NCBI GenBank assembly: GCA_948567375.1
Contig: OX419755.1
Span: forward strand, 82,478,218-82,542,217
Source of the DNA: Lunularia cruciata
Taxonomy: Eukaryota; Streptophyta; Marchantiopsida; Lunulariales; Lunulariaceae
Length of the DNA: 64,000 bases
Direction: 5' to 3'
The notes under the pieces: generated by a model
What the model was told of the DNA's origin: nothing
The model's input: the letters and a program-made list of their open reading frames with translations, nothing else
The model's database searches: none
In this document: positions 11,133 to 23,969 of the stretch, piece by piece
Position numbering within the stretch: position 1 is the stretch's first letter
Layout of the letters: the number at the start of each line of letters is the position of its first letter
Program-made: the position numbers and the translations under genes

Positions 11133-11625
11133 TGTAAAAGACCAAGGAGAAAAATAGGAGAATGGATGACCAAAGTAGAAAATCATATTGGGACACTTGA
11201 ATGAGGGAAACTCTAAATGCCTAGCATGAGTTTGGGCTTTGGTATTTATAGGGAGCATATAAGGTTCTTGAGAAGCTTCTCAAGAAGCTTCCTAAAAGAT
11301 GCCTTCTTGGAGTGCAAACCAAGCTAACCAGGAAGCTTCTCAAGAAGTTTCTTTCTAGAAGATGTCTACTTGGCATGCAAGCTAAGCTAGTTGGAAGATT
11401 CTTTCTAAAAGCTATCTAATTGGTGTACAAGTTAAGCTAGCCAAAAGTTTCCCAAGAAGTTTCCTCCTAGAAGTTACCTCTTGGTATGCATATTATCCAA
11501 TACTTGGAAGGTACCAAGTAGCTTCTTAGATACTTCTAGAATATTCTTATAACTCTTGGCTAATTTAGCCTATTTGCTACTTCCTTAGTCTTGACTAACT
11601 TATTTGTAAGCTCCATATTGTTACA
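11133..11625 (-). repeat. 5' LTR of chromovirus copy B (493 bp)
   Basis: Plus-strand ends are TGTAAAAGACC and TTGTTACA, with the primer site immediately left (11,117-11,132). In element sense a TATA box (TATAAATA, 11,243-11,250) lies about 15 bp downstream of a GAAGCTTC cluster (11,265-11,292). The flank 11,626-11,630 is ATTTA; no matching duplication is visible because the partner end is outside the window. Confidence 0.88.
11243..11292 (-). promoter_or_regulatory. LTR core promoter: TATA box and heat-shock-element-like cluster
   Basis: TATAAATA in element sense at 11,250-11,243, preceded at 11,292-11,265 by alternating GAA/TTC units (two GAAGCTTC palindromes). The same arrangement and spacing are present in the LTR of copy E (57,234-57,286). 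Conservation of spacing in two diverged copies argues for a functional promoter in the ancestor. The activity itself is inferred. Confidence 0.5.
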
Positions 11626-11639
11626 ATTTAGTTGAGAGT

Positions 11640-14600
11640 GCATCTTATGTGTTTGCATCATTGTTGTGAGATATGGACAAGATTTATGGGGCCTCCAAGA
11701 GCACTAAGCATTACTCAAGTACTATGGGTACTATTGAGTTGGATGACTTTTCCAAGATTTTGGTAGTTGGTATGATCTATAGTAGATATGAAACTCAACT
11801 TTATTCACATCCTTCATGGCATGGAAGGGGTTGTTCTAGCACTTGGAAGGTCCAATAATAGATAACTAATATGAATTTAGGAGAGCTTACTTGGAGGAGA
11901 TTGAGCTATGGAGACAATAGCTATAGACAAGATTGGTCTTTGAATTACATCTTTGTTACTTTAAGCTTAGTTTCTAGGGATAGATTGGCCATATCCACAA
12001 GTTTTAGCTCTAGTAGTGTTGGTGTATCCAACAAAGGATCACCAATTTGAGATGGTGCTATCACAAGCAGAGGTACCTCTATAGGAAGTAGTTTAGTACT
12101 TGGGTTTAACCCCATGGTGGAGTTCTTCTAATGCTTGAGGTAGGACTACCAAGAAGTACTAATTGATAAGCTAAATAGCATTTATGAGTTCCAACAAAAG
12201 GCTAGGAAGAGCCTATGCAAGGCATACACTTGTATGAAATGGTTGATCAATTTTGCTCAGGGAGTTACTAAGATGCAAGCAGTCCAATTCTAGTATGGGA
12301 TATTAGATAGAGAATTGCAACATAGAGTACATGATGTTATGGTGTGCAAGCTACCTCATCTACTTTGCCCATGGTCTTTGGTTTGGCTAAGCATATTGAG
12401 CTCAACATGATAGAGGAAAGAGTGATGACATCTAGATTTTCTAGAGAGATCTCATTCACAATTGTTACTTCTCATAGAGTGCAATAGAGTTCACTACATT
12501 GTGTTAGCTTTCAAGGGCAAAGTGGACACCCCATACTTTTTGGAGTGAGTGGAAGGCGTAGTGAAACTAGACCCTTGCCTTCATTTTTGGGTCAATAGTA
12601 GCCATTAAGCGGTGGAGTTGCTTGTTGGACTTGTGGTGGACCTCACCACATAGTGGGTATGATATCTTGGAGCACCACAGCCAACTTAAAGATAGTGTGA
12701 CCATTGCCCTAGATTTTGGCCACACTAGTGATTGATGCTTTGACCCTCATGGAGTTACTAAGTAGTAGGGTTGTTAGAAAAGTAATAGAGGAGCACTAGA
12801 TCATGAAGGATAAGGTAGTAGAGGACCTACACCTAGTAGGAGTGCAATACTTACCCTTATTTCTGATGCAGCCATGGCTACTTGGATTAAGCAATTGGAA
12901 CAAAGATTAGCTAGCCTGTCCTTATCTCACATGAGATCAAATTCAAGTGTCAAGACTTCCACCTCTTATGTTGGTGACAGAGAGGTCTTTGATTTCATGT
13001 GTAGAGCAACATAGATAATTGCATGTACCTTCATGACTAGGAGTGAAATATGCTCCTAATCCTAGAATATCATCAATAGAGAGGAGAGATTACCCATAGA
13101 GAGGATAGATTTGTAGACAAGTCATATTTCTTCAATCTCTCACACTCTCTAAGGCATTACAAATGATATCTATGGCTCTTAGATATCCTAGTGTGGGTGT
13201 GGTAGGTGGTGATGGAATGCAAGATGGACTAGATACAAGTTAGCCACCTACTTCTATAGAGACTATGCCTAGTATGATGTTGTAGGCAACTCAATTGACT
13301 TTGCACTTCCTTTTTTTTCAACCAATGACATATTTACACTAGGAGTTGACCTAAGTCTAGTGTTTTGGTATGCTACCACACTTTGTGAAAGTGTGGTATC
13401 CATTCCACTACCAATGGCTTGTGGCAGGCAACAAATATTAATTTAGAGGATTTACCAACTAGACTTATGTTTGAGTGAGCTAGATTCACACTTGGATTTT
13501 TTCTATTGGACAACTAGAAAGAGATTTTCTATTTGGTGGGACCTTCAAGGAATGTCTATACACCACAAAGGGTCTTATTAGACTATAGTGCATAGTCCTC
13601 ATGCTTGGGAAGGCTATAATTTTTGGTCTTGAGCTATGGAAGACCAATATGGAGAGATGTCCATTTTAGATCCAAATATCTCTAGGGAATGGTTCTACAC
13701 AATATCTCACATGTGAGGAGCTCATGGTCTAGATTCAGCCCAATCATCTGACTGATGGTTCTATGTGAGAGCTCAAGCTATTGCAATAGTAGCAAAGTCA
13801 TATGACATGTTAGTTGGTGGAGCAATGTTATACCTCATGGGTTTTGATATTGACTATTGGGAGGAGATATCTTCCTATAGGTCAGGTTGGTAGTCAAGTG
13901 AGGGATGTGTATTTTGCCTCCTAGTTCATTTTAGTAGTGGTAATTTTGACTCACTATTGTAAGGGACTATGGTATTGGTCTCAACATTTAGTGGTTCTAT
14001 TACTTGGCTTGGTGAGTTATTGGAGAAAATTTCCATATGAAAGATACCTTAGCACCAAAGAAGATCACTCATATTTGGAGTGCAAGTGGGGTTGTTTCAT
14101 CCACCTTGGATGTTCTATTGTGGGGTTCTATGAGCCATTGTAGTAGCATGCGGAACAATTGGTATAGTAGGCTTGGAGTGGAGCTTTTGTACCACCAATA
14201 GACTAGTTTTACATTTTTACCTTTAGATACCACATTTATTGCTTGGTAGTATCTAGCAAAGAGAGTTTGCCTATTGGAGTTGTTTGGTGGGATAACACTA
14301 AACTAGTTGTTTTCCTATAGTACCACAACTAGTTTAGTGTTATCCTACCAAACAACTCCAATAAGCATACTCTCTTTGCTAGATACTACCAAGCAATAAA
14401 TGTGATAATATAGGCAAAAATAAAGGTTCAGAATTACTTGTATGTGGCGGGAGATAAGATTGCTAGGTGAGTCTCTCTATATCATGCGGCACACTTGGCC
14501 TATTGGTATCTTGAGTTATTATTGATATCAATAATTAAGGGTTACTAGAAGATACTACCAATAGACATTTCATTGTTGGGGCCATAGGATTTGAATAGAC

Positions 14601-16450
14601 ATAGTCCCATTCATTTGGTGATTATAGGATGACCATGTTAGGGATATATCCATGCTAGTTGAGATCAAAATCTACAAGATCTCTATTTTGGTATGTTTTG
14701 GGAGATATTAGATATACCATGATATCTCCAAGTTCATCTAATTTTTTTTCAGCCTTTATTTTGGAGAACTTCCCTTTGATGGATGATTCTTGCAAACAAG
14801 TATGGCAAGTACACATCATCTACATTCTTGGATGGGACCTAGTGTGTTGTTGGATGCAACCAGAGTTAGATCATGGGCTCATTGACTTTATCTTTGGTAG
14901 ATGAACCTCTTACCTAGAGAGGTTTTATAGTGTGGTTACAATAGGATTCAACAACTAGCACACCTTACTATCAATGATGTTTTGGATGTTTTGCGCCAGC
15001 CTCAAAAAGTGGTAGTGGCTGATAGGTCACCTATGGTAGTGGTGAACCTTGTTGGGCAGCCCAAAACCGTGTTACTCACACTCGTGAGTTTCCCAAGCTC
15101 CCATGCCTTTTGAGAGGAAGGTCTTGGGCTTGTTTGGGACTCATAATTATAGTAGTTAATGGAGCACAACAATTTTGATATGTCACCAATGAAAGAGAGT
15201 AGGTCATGGGTTTCCATACCAATATTATCATTATTTCAACAATGTCAGAAGCATCCAAGCGTCAAGTATTAGGGTCACACTATGGACCTAAATTTTTTGA
15301 ATTGGACTATCAGCTGTGGATTGGCTGAGCAACATAAGATGCACTTGATAAGCATCATGACTTGGACCCTTGAGATTGTTGTGCCTATCAAGATATTTAG
15401 GCATAGGTTAAGGATGATGGACCAAGTGGTCATGATATTTTTGGGACATAACCAGTGAATACTAGTGAGAGTGATCTAATTGGAGTACATCCTTGGTCTA
15501 CTTGGGACTCAACTAGAGGACTGTAGAGCTTGTAGCCAAATTAGAGGGAGGTTTTGCTTTGATGTTGAGTACTCTAGCAGTTGGAAGCATGATAATATTG
15601 CTCCCAAGGGCCCAATGTAGTAGCCAATCAATACATCTTCCACTTTTGCATCAATTATAGAGGAAACATTGGACCTAAGCTTACAAGAGAGGAAGAATGA
15701 AGAGCTTGGAGGTTCTTGACAAGCTACATGAGTTTTTTGTGCCTTTAGTATGAAGGATTTGGGTGCTCTAAAAGGATTTGGTATTTGGATTGAGTTTACT
15801 AGTAACTATTTTGATATTCCTACAAATATAATGATATGGAGAGAGCCTTGATTTAGAGCCAAAGTAAAAGACCTTTTTGAGGTTGGTTTGGTGAAGATTT
15901 CACATAGAGATTATGTTTCAACTATAATGATACCAACCAAGAAGGTTATGCATGGCAACTACACAGATAGGTAGCTGTGTAGAGATTCCTATCCTATCAA
16001 CCAACATACTAGGGTTGATAGATATATTATGTGTACATTGGATTGGATGAGATATTTGATGCAATTGGGCATACAAAGGTCTTCAATAATTTGGATCTTT
16101 GAGCAAGATATAATCAATTTCCAATCAAGGAGGAGGATATATCCAAGATAATATTTTGGGCTATTGGCCCTTAGACTTAGGAAGTAGTATATTAAAGGAG
16201 GTTCTTACTATTTGGATTAAAGAACACTCCTATCAGGTTTTAAAGAGTCATTGACAAGATCCTAATGGGATTAAATTTTGCTTGGTGCTATATTAATGAC
16301 ATTTTGGTCTTTAATGCTAATGTGAAGGAACATGAGAGACATTTTTTTGAGGTGTTTGTGAGATTGAGATCTCATGGATTCAAATTAATCTTGTAAAGTG
16401 AAAATTCTTCCAAGAGCAAGTTAAGTATTTGCAAGTACAATATGCACATA
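11640..16450 (+). pseudogene. Degenerate plus-strand Ty3/gypsy gag-pol relic (copy C)
   Basis: A gypsy family different from A/B/D/E. A gag block near 12,180-12,350 reads FQQKARKSLCKAYTCMKWL and continues to LDRELQHRVHDVM. A zinc knuckle at about 12,625-12,665 (CWTCGGPHHIVGM) has lost its last Cys. The RT at about 15,840-16,440 contains NNLDL.ARYNQFPIKEEDIS, GLKNTPIRF and CYINDILVF, corresponding to the FSNLDLRSGY and YxDD motifs; the first Asp of YxDD is Asn here. Stops occur every few dozen codons. No LTR was recognised. Copy B's 5' LTR abuts its left end, so B may have inserted into it. Confidence 0.72.
14231..14404. repeat. Near-perfect foldback, 2 x 80 bp with 14 bp loop
   Basis: Left arm 14,231-14,310 starts CACATTTATTGCTTGG; right arm 14,325-14,404 ends CCAAGCAATAAATGTG. 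The arms match at 77 of 80 positions by direct comparison, and the spacer 14,311-14,324 is TTTCCTATAGTACC. No clear target duplication flanks it. Transcripts through it would form a long hairpin. It could be a MITE-like foldback or a local inverted duplication of element C sequence. Confidence 0.9.
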
Positions 16451-16478
16451 AGTGGACTTTACAAGTCCACTTGTGTGC
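16444..16478. repeat. Short inverted repeat at the 3' end of copy C
   Basis: Arms GCACATAAGTGGACTT and AAGTCCACTTGTGTGC pair at 15 of 16 positions around a 3-base loop. It sits just where recognisable RT sequence of copy C stops, so it may mark a rearrangement point. Confidence 0.6.
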
Positions 16479-16479
16479 A

Positions 16480-19400
16480 AAGCTCTTATTCACCTCTCAA
16501 CTATACTAACATATGTAATGAGTTAGATACCATAATAATTTAGGAATTTGATATAGTTAGACAACATGTCCAAGATGTCTTTCTCATGGGATGGTTAGGT
16601 ATTTTTATGCATGTATTTTCTTCACATTCTAATTATAAGGAATGCTTGTAATTACTAAGATGGGAGCAATCAAAGTGATCAAGACAATCAAACATTGCAC
16701 TCAAACCCAATACCTTATATCCAAATATCCAAGGCTCTTTTTGTAGATCTTCTTCCCATGGAGATGATTCAAGTGACTTGACAGGTTTAATAATCGTTTT
16801 TATAAGCTTATTCTTTGCTAAGAGCTTGGCTTCCTTGTAACTCATCCTCTTGCTTGCACCTCAAAACCGTGTTTACTCCACACCTTCTACTTAAATGCTT
16901 CTTCCTTGGAGTAGGAGGATAAATACTTGTAATGGCTTTGAACCTCTAAGGTACTCATCTTTTCTATCTATATCCAGTATTTCTTAGAAAACCAAGCTAA
17001 TTATAACATCAATTAAATTTGAAATGTACAAAATATTTTGAATTAATCCTCCTCTTAAAGTTCACATTTCTAGTTCTTTTCAAATTGCATAGTCTAGATT
17101 AGAAGGATAAAATTGAGTTATTGATAGATCCAACAAAATTTTAATTATTAAAGTAGGTTAGTTTAGATTTTATATTCCTTATTTCTCCAAATTTTCAACT
17201 TTGGAGTAAAATGTAGGTATTTTTGTACAATTTTTCTTTGTATCTTGTAGTTTAGCATTATGTATCATAGCAAGATAGATAGTGGAACCACTAAATAGTA
17301 GTTCCAACTATTTTCTATCATTCCTTGCCTAATCCAAATTTCTTTAAAGTTTTGATAAGTGCTAAAAATTAACTTGTCAAGTATATGGTGTAAATTTATA
17401 ATAATCAATCCTTATCAAACTAATAAAACATGAGAGGAACATACAAAGAATTTTTTTGAATAGCTTGGACATTAACATCATTTTCTCCTAGTGGACTTCA
17501 AGTTCTCCTAGTAGTTACAAGTATGTAGAGTTTAGCAAAATAATCCAAAAGTGTATAATTATATTCTAACACTTTTTGGATGCATAAGATCCAACTCCAC
17601 CTTTGTTATTCCTTTGCTATTATTCATGGGATCAAGAAATGAGGAAGATTTTAGCTTTTTCATTTTTTTGAGTGGATTCAAACTAAATATATTGCTCATC
17701 CAATCTAGTCATTAGATGAGTGGGAGACTCATTACCTTATTTAAAAAAGGAGAATTTTGATACCATGCCTAATTTGTAATCAACTTCTTGCACAAGACAA
17801 CACTCTAGTTCCTTTACATAGGTGATGAAAATTAGAGAGAAACTTTGAGGGACCCAACCATGGACTGATGGATAAGTTATTGATTGAGTAGTTAGAGTAT
17901 ATTTCCTTTTGCAAGATAAACAAGATAGCTCTTACTACTACTGAAAGGGAGAATGTGTTTTCATAACGTTGTCTTTGAATTTAGTAGCTCTACTCTTGTG
18001 GCTAAGGTGGAGAGCAAAGATAAGGAAGAGCACTTTGACTTTTTACTTGTATGAGGTACCAAATATCCAATTTATAGATATATCAATACTCCTCAAAGCT
18101 AATGCTATCATTTTAGGCTACTTGTGCAAGCATTGCTGAACTTGGAGGAGAAAAAATTTTCTTTTCAATATAATCACTTTGTATATGAAGAAGCATATAT
18201 GGAAGATGATGTACATTCAATTCAATCAATTTGCATAAATATGGAGTAATAATTTGTGTAATAATATGGAGCTATCTTTGAGAAAGAAGCTTCCTTTGAA
18301 GCTTCTTGAGAGCCTTTTATTACTTCACTATAATTACTAAAGCCCAAGTTTATTCTAAGCATTCAAAGATCCCTGCAATTGAGAGTTTCCATATGACCAA
18401 CCTTCCATACGGATCATACATTCTCCTACTTCTCTCCTTGGTCTTTTATATCACTAAAGGATTCATATTGGGAAGATGATATAAAGGATGATGCACAATT
18501 TACTCCTATCATTGGTCAATCATCCATTTTGATAGACATATAATTTTTAGGGATTAAGATTGATTTGAGAAAGTGTTAGAATACACGGAGGACAAATTGA
18601 GGTCTTTTTCTTCACTATAGTAAAATTAAATCCAACAAGAAATTTAGGCATATATCTTGTTGTAAGAATAATTCCCTGACTACTATACCAACCAAGCAAC
18701 TTATAATTGTAAGAAAATCATGCTTATTCTAACCCATCAAGGCTGAGAACTTGTTGCTTCAAAGGGACTTTGAAAATGAGAAAGAGAAGATAAAGCTTAT
18801 ATAATGGTATCTAGTTTATGGAAAGCTTCTCAAAAGAGCTTATTATATATGAATCACAAGATAATAAGAAACTCTTATTAAAAGATAAAGATTGTAGCTG
18901 CAATAGAAGCATGGACCAATCACCAACTCATTATGCGGTGATACTTTTTGAATCTCAAATTTTGAACAACTAATCTGCAATTTTCTTTGAATCATATTAT
19001 GAGCAAATAACCAATATTAAAGTGCTTAGTCATATACATAATGAAGCAAGAAGTATATGATTAGATAAATTAGATATTGGAGCCAAATTATTTCTTTCTC
19101 CTTTACTTTCTACACAAGATACAGTTGTTTTATTATATTTTCTTATATTTTTATCAATTTTCAGACAATATTTGGAAATATGAAGATATCTTGCAAAAAT
19201 TGTGCTTAGTTGAAATTAAATGAGCTTATACAACTTTAAGTGTTAATAAGTATAATGAATCACTATTAGATTAAGTATTATTAAGTATTCAAATGATTAT
19301 TATCTTGTACATCTAGTTGCCATATGTAACCCAAAGGTTTTGTGTGTATAATCCATATTTAAAATTTGGTTTACTTGAAATATGTCTTAGTATGATATGC

Positions 19401-20864
19401 TTTGCTTGTAGAAAGTGAAAAATGAAAACTGCACATAAACCAGATAAAGATGGAGAAAAAGATTGAACAAAGATCAAAGTTTGCTATATATCAAGGAAAA
19501 AATTACACTTATGGTTAAGAATATCTTGAAAATAGTGCTATAAAGTACAAACCAAGCTAAAACTTCATTCTTGCATTAAATTTTATCATTAATATTAAAA
19601 TTTCTCACAACTATTAAAGGCAATGCAATCTAACTATCTCAATGATCTAATAAATAGCTTTTGGATGCTATGGTAAAATTGGAGGCAAGGCAAATTATGT
19701 CCAATTTTACCTCTATTACTCATTTAATAACACAATGCAAGACTAAAATAATTCTCAATTGTTTTTATATTTATGTCTTTGTTTCCAATGAGGTATTCAA
19801 CAAAAATAAAATTAGGATTTTTCTTAATGGATTATTGAGTTTTTCCCTACTTGATGACAGAGCAAAACTAGCAAGTATTTAAGTGAGAAAAATGCTCTCT
19901 CTAATTGCCTTCATAATCTATATTGAGTAGTACTCTTATCCTAGAAAGAAGTAATAATACACACAAGAAGTTGGTATATCACTCCATGATTGAAATAATT
20001 AACCTAAGTAGTTTAGAATATCTATTATATCAAATTCAATCAAATATCTAGATTCAAAGTAGAACATAACAAGGCACAAATGTTGAGTAACATTTTTCCC
20101 AAATTATTTTTGGCTACCTCCAAATATGAGTGTAATAACCTCTGTAATGCTTTGATTACAAAAGGATAACACATACATTGACCTTGATTAGCTTGAATGT
20201 ATACTTTTAAATCAAGCACCTAGATAGGAAGACAAACTGGTAGATGCCTTACAATTGATTATGTGCTTACAAGAGTATTATAAGTTTGTTTGAGTTTAAG
20301 AACTTTAATGTCAATCACATATCTTGGAAGAAGTTGTTCCTTTTTTCCTAAAGATACTTTATAGGAGTGATCTCCATACAACAAGCCGTATCATTAACTA
20401 TCTCCTCTTTTTTTCCTAACTCAACATAGCAAGAAGGTGGTGAATATTATTAAGGCCAATGGTGAGACAATGATGTTTGATTTCTTTGAATAGTATATCT
20501 ATAATTTTACAAAAAGGAAAACTATAATCTAGCTTGATCAGCTCCCAAATTAGACATGATAATAGATCCATCTAGTTTTAGGCATTGTATTGGTCCCTTC
20601 AAGAAATTTACAAGAGATATGTTTATATATATTTTTTTTTCAAGAAATGATATAATAAAAAGGTCATTGTAATTACCAAGACAATGGATATCAAGTTGTA
20701 TATTGATTATTTTATTAAATGTGCCATAGGAATGAAGGGAAAAATATCACATCTAAACAAATATAAAAGAATCAGATTATTCAAATCATTAGTAGACATC
20801 CTAATTCTAACTTTGGCATAAGTATCATATATTTTATTAAAACTAACTCTTTAGAGAACCAACA
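16480..20864. other. AT-rich degenerate repeat region, no gene seen
   Basis: No frame longer than about 75 codons and none with a recognisable domain. Text-like similarity to retrotransposon sequence is patchy, and the region is probably very old repeat remnants. A recognisable chromovirus LTR fragment lies at about 18,280-18,453. Confidence 0.6.
18280..18453 (+). repeat. Chromovirus LTR fragment, plus orientation
   Basis: Contains AAGAAGCTTCC and GAAGCTTCTTGAGAG, followed by the R/U5-like stretch AAAGCCCAAGTTTATTCTAAG and the end block CTCTCCTTGGTCTTTTA. This matches the 3' part of the copy E LTR (57,234-57,380) in the same orientation. The terminal CA has been lost. No internal element sequence is attached. 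Confidence 0.65.
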
Positions 20865-21466
20865 TGTTTTACACTTAGGTTGAACCTTTGCTTGCTACCA
20901 AGGTAACATACTATGGACTAAGAAGTAATGAAGCAACCTCTATTGCGCTCATGCTAAAACTCAAAGGTATTTCAAAGACTCAAGATAATACTCCCTATTG
21001 AGTTCAATAATGGAGAAGTAGTAAATGAAATGATGTACTTCCTTGTTCTTTTTTAGTATTAAAGAAATTCTTATATCATAAAGTTACTAAGACCAAAATA
21101 AATAGTCTTCAAAAGTCAAAAGTCTAAGAGAAAATCCAAACCTATGAGAATAATTTCCATAAGCATGTGATATTGTCTTGACCTAAGACAAGAATTCCTT
21201 CTCAAAGGCAATTCTTTAACTGCAAGAATCTTTATAAGAACATGTTTATTAACCCAAGATTTTTTTAATCTTTCTTTGAAATCAAATACTTGGTTACACT
21301 CTTGTAAGCTACACTTAAAATGTACCATTTCTATATTAGCTATAATCAACCTTAGCTAATCATGACAAATTTAGAAGTTTGATAAAATCTCTAAAGATGA
21401 TATCTTCAATTACTTACAATAGAAAACTAGATACATTAGAGCTTATATGCAGTGGTAGATGTTATA
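20865..21466. mobile_element. Solo-LTR-like sequence, family SL2, copy 2 (diverged)
   Basis: Colinear with 7513-8115: shared blocks include ACTATGGACTAAGAAG near the start, ATTCCTTCTCA in the middle, TAGCTAATCATGAC near the end and a final GATGTTATA. Boundaries are approximate and no target duplication is visible. It is more AT-rich than copy 1. Confidence 0.5.
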
Positions 21467-21766
21467 ATTTTGTATATATGTACATCAAATAGGCAATATA
21501 TCTTGTAACAGAAATCTATAAAGGCTTTTGAACCAAGAGTCCTAGCATTTTCTTCAACTCTTAGAATAACAAATAAATCTTGGTTTTATTTAGCAACTTA
21601 GCTTATGTTTTTATTGATTTCAAGGAATGTTACTCTGTACTAATATAGAAAAGATTCTGAAGTTTTTGCTTTAAGAATTTCCTCCTCCTAACTTTGTATG
21701 AGAGTAACATTACCGTTATCTTAGGTTGAAGAATGGTCTTTATCTCTCATATTTCTAAATTTATTG

Positions 21767-21797
<31 letters not shown>

Positions 21798-23433
21798 TTA
21801 TAATATAAAAAAATTAGTATAAAGACATTAGCATTGAGTGTTACCAATGATAAGAAAACTCTTTGAGACTCAATCAAATATGAATATTTGACCGATACAA
21901 GATTTTACTTTTTTTACGATTGAACTTTATTTCTTTTGCCTTCTATGTCAACTTATGTTTTGTGTTGTCTTCTGGTATTCTTAGATTTCTTGCTTTCCAC
22001 TTTTAACAGTAGGTTCAATTAATTGTATGGTCATCTCAACTTGGTTAGAGAGTGCCTTCATAAAAAGAAGTAAGTCAAAAAAAATTTGAATCCACTTCCT
22101 CATTTCCTCAAGTTGCATCAATCCGGATATATGAATTTCAACACCCTTTATTATGTTGTGAATGTAGTCGAAGCTTGCATATACAAAGTTGTCCATATGC
22201 TAAAATAAGAAGGAGATTTTGGTAGACAAGGCAAGAAAGATAAACAGGAGGAAACGACACATACAGACAATGTGATTAAAAGAGAAATATCGGTTCAGTT
22301 TTCTCGAACATGTTCAATTTATATTTCTTCAATTTTCTTATTAATCTTTTTTTCATATTGATCATAATTGAGCAACGTGTATGTCTTAAGCATATTTCAG
22401 TACCGTTCGTAAATTCATAAAGCAGGATGCTTAAGACAACAATATATTTGAGATTGGAGATGAAGTGCTATTTATATTAGTATGTTAAGGTAAAAGATAA
22501 ACCATCCAATATCCTTGATTATATATGGAATAACCATTACATCGAAATTACATTTGTAACCATAGGTCTATTGCATATATAATAAATTTTATTTTTTATT
22601 TTTAAATTATAATATAGGTAGCTTGCATATATAATAATAATTTTTGGATCAAATTCTTTTGCAACTATCACTAAGATCAATATAGCAATAATAGCCTAAT
22701 TCTATAATAATGAAAATTTACTTCCATAAAATATTTATTTAATTTTTTAATATGATTAAATAAAAATATATTGAATTAATCTAATTTGTTGATGATATAT
22801 ATTAAAAGTACCGTCATCTCTTGATTAAGTATGCAAATATTTTTTACAAAAATTTAGGTTCAACTTTTATTGATTAAACATGTCATGCAATGTCATTTGT
22901 GCAGCGCTTTGCATTTTTTTGTGTTTAACCTTCACAATTATCTATCTTAGGTTTTGATGAAAGAATTCAAAGGAGTTCCTTAGATCGTCAAACTAGTCTA
23001 TTGCTTCATCTTTGGCATTACTGCATAATAATTTGTCTTTGATCTCAAAACACTTTTGTAAAGTTGTTCAAACCTTAGGAAATTGACATAGCATTTTGCG
23101 GATAGATTGTTAGGGTTGTGATCATTACTTTCATCATCATTATCTTTTGTAACTTCCTTAATAGTCATCATCTTCAATACTTTGTTGACATTGTCCAGAA
23201 CCGCTTGTGAATACTCTTCATTGTTTTTGTTATCAATGTGTTATAATTCTTCTAATTTTCTATTTCAATTTGAATGTCTAAAGAAGCACAATTTTGGATA
23301 ATTTTAGCCATCAAATCAGCCTCTTGTTAGTTGGCAACATCTTCCATTGTACTGATTTCCACTTTCTTGAATGTATTTTTGATTGATAACGTAGAGATAG
23401 AATCCCAAGCCAATTTCACATATCATGCAACAT
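21467..23433. other. AT-rich region without recognised genes
   Basis: Contains an (ATT)n microsatellite at about 21,767-21,797 and low-complexity AT stretches at 22,560-22,900. Short frames show no recognisable domain. Confidence 0.55.
21767..21797. repeat. (ATT)n microsatellite
   Basis: About ten uninterrupted ATT units. Confidence 0.9.
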
Positions 23434-23960
23434 TGTAATGCTCAAAGGAAAGGAGAACCTTAAATAGAACACAATGAGAAGAAATAGAAAACTTCAACAC
23501 TCAATATTTTGATTGCTCCAAAGGAGCACCTTATCTTTATTATATAGCAAAGAGAATCCTCTCAAAGGAAGCTCCACCCTTGGATCAGATACATAGATTG
23601 GTGATATGTCAGCAAGCTCTACCTTTAGATTAGTTGTATGGATGGGTGACATGTTGATCCTTGTTCTATCGGGTTGGTCAAAAAGTTTGACCAAGGGAAG
23701 CTTTAGGGAATCTTCTTGTAGGAAGCTCAAATAGCATAGGTGAACTACTATTGCAAAGCTCTCAATGAGACAAACATGAGGGAGGAAATGCAACACTTTT
23801 TCTTTGGGAGGGATGATTCCTTTCATTTTTGAGGTCTAATTCATCTGTTTAGGTCTCCAAAATTAGCTTTGAAGTCATCAAAGTGTTTTTGGCCTCTATC
23901 TTATTAGTGGGAGTACTCTTTTGGTGACACCTCTCTCTGATCTACTTAAACCATCATATA
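23434..23960. mobile_element. Solo LTR, family SL1, copy 2 (truncated)
   Basis: Begins TGTAATGCTC and follows SL1 copy 1 through the blocks TGCTCCAAAGGAGCACCTT, CTTTATTATATAG, GGAAGCTCCACCCTTGGAT and CTCTCTGATCTA. It stops near 23,960 before the terminal ..TATTACA. It abuts the truncated 3' end of the pogo transposase relic, suggesting it inserted into or recombined with that element. Confidence 0.7.
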
Positions 23961-23969
23961 TAATAGATG

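Larger units (their letters stand above)
5326..11625 (-). mobile_element. Ty3/gypsy chromovirus copy B (two LTRs, degenerate)
   Basis: Minus-strand element with 3' LTR 5326-5893, polypurine tract at 5894-5907, chromodomain/integrase tail, integrase core, RNase H, RT, protease, gag, primer site 11,117-11,132 and 5' LTR 11,133-11,625. Length is 6.3 kb including a 603 bp insertion (7513-8115). It has no target duplication of its own on the left, because the left LTR is joined to copy A, as expected from recombination between two elements. All reading frames are broken. Confidence 0.88.
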
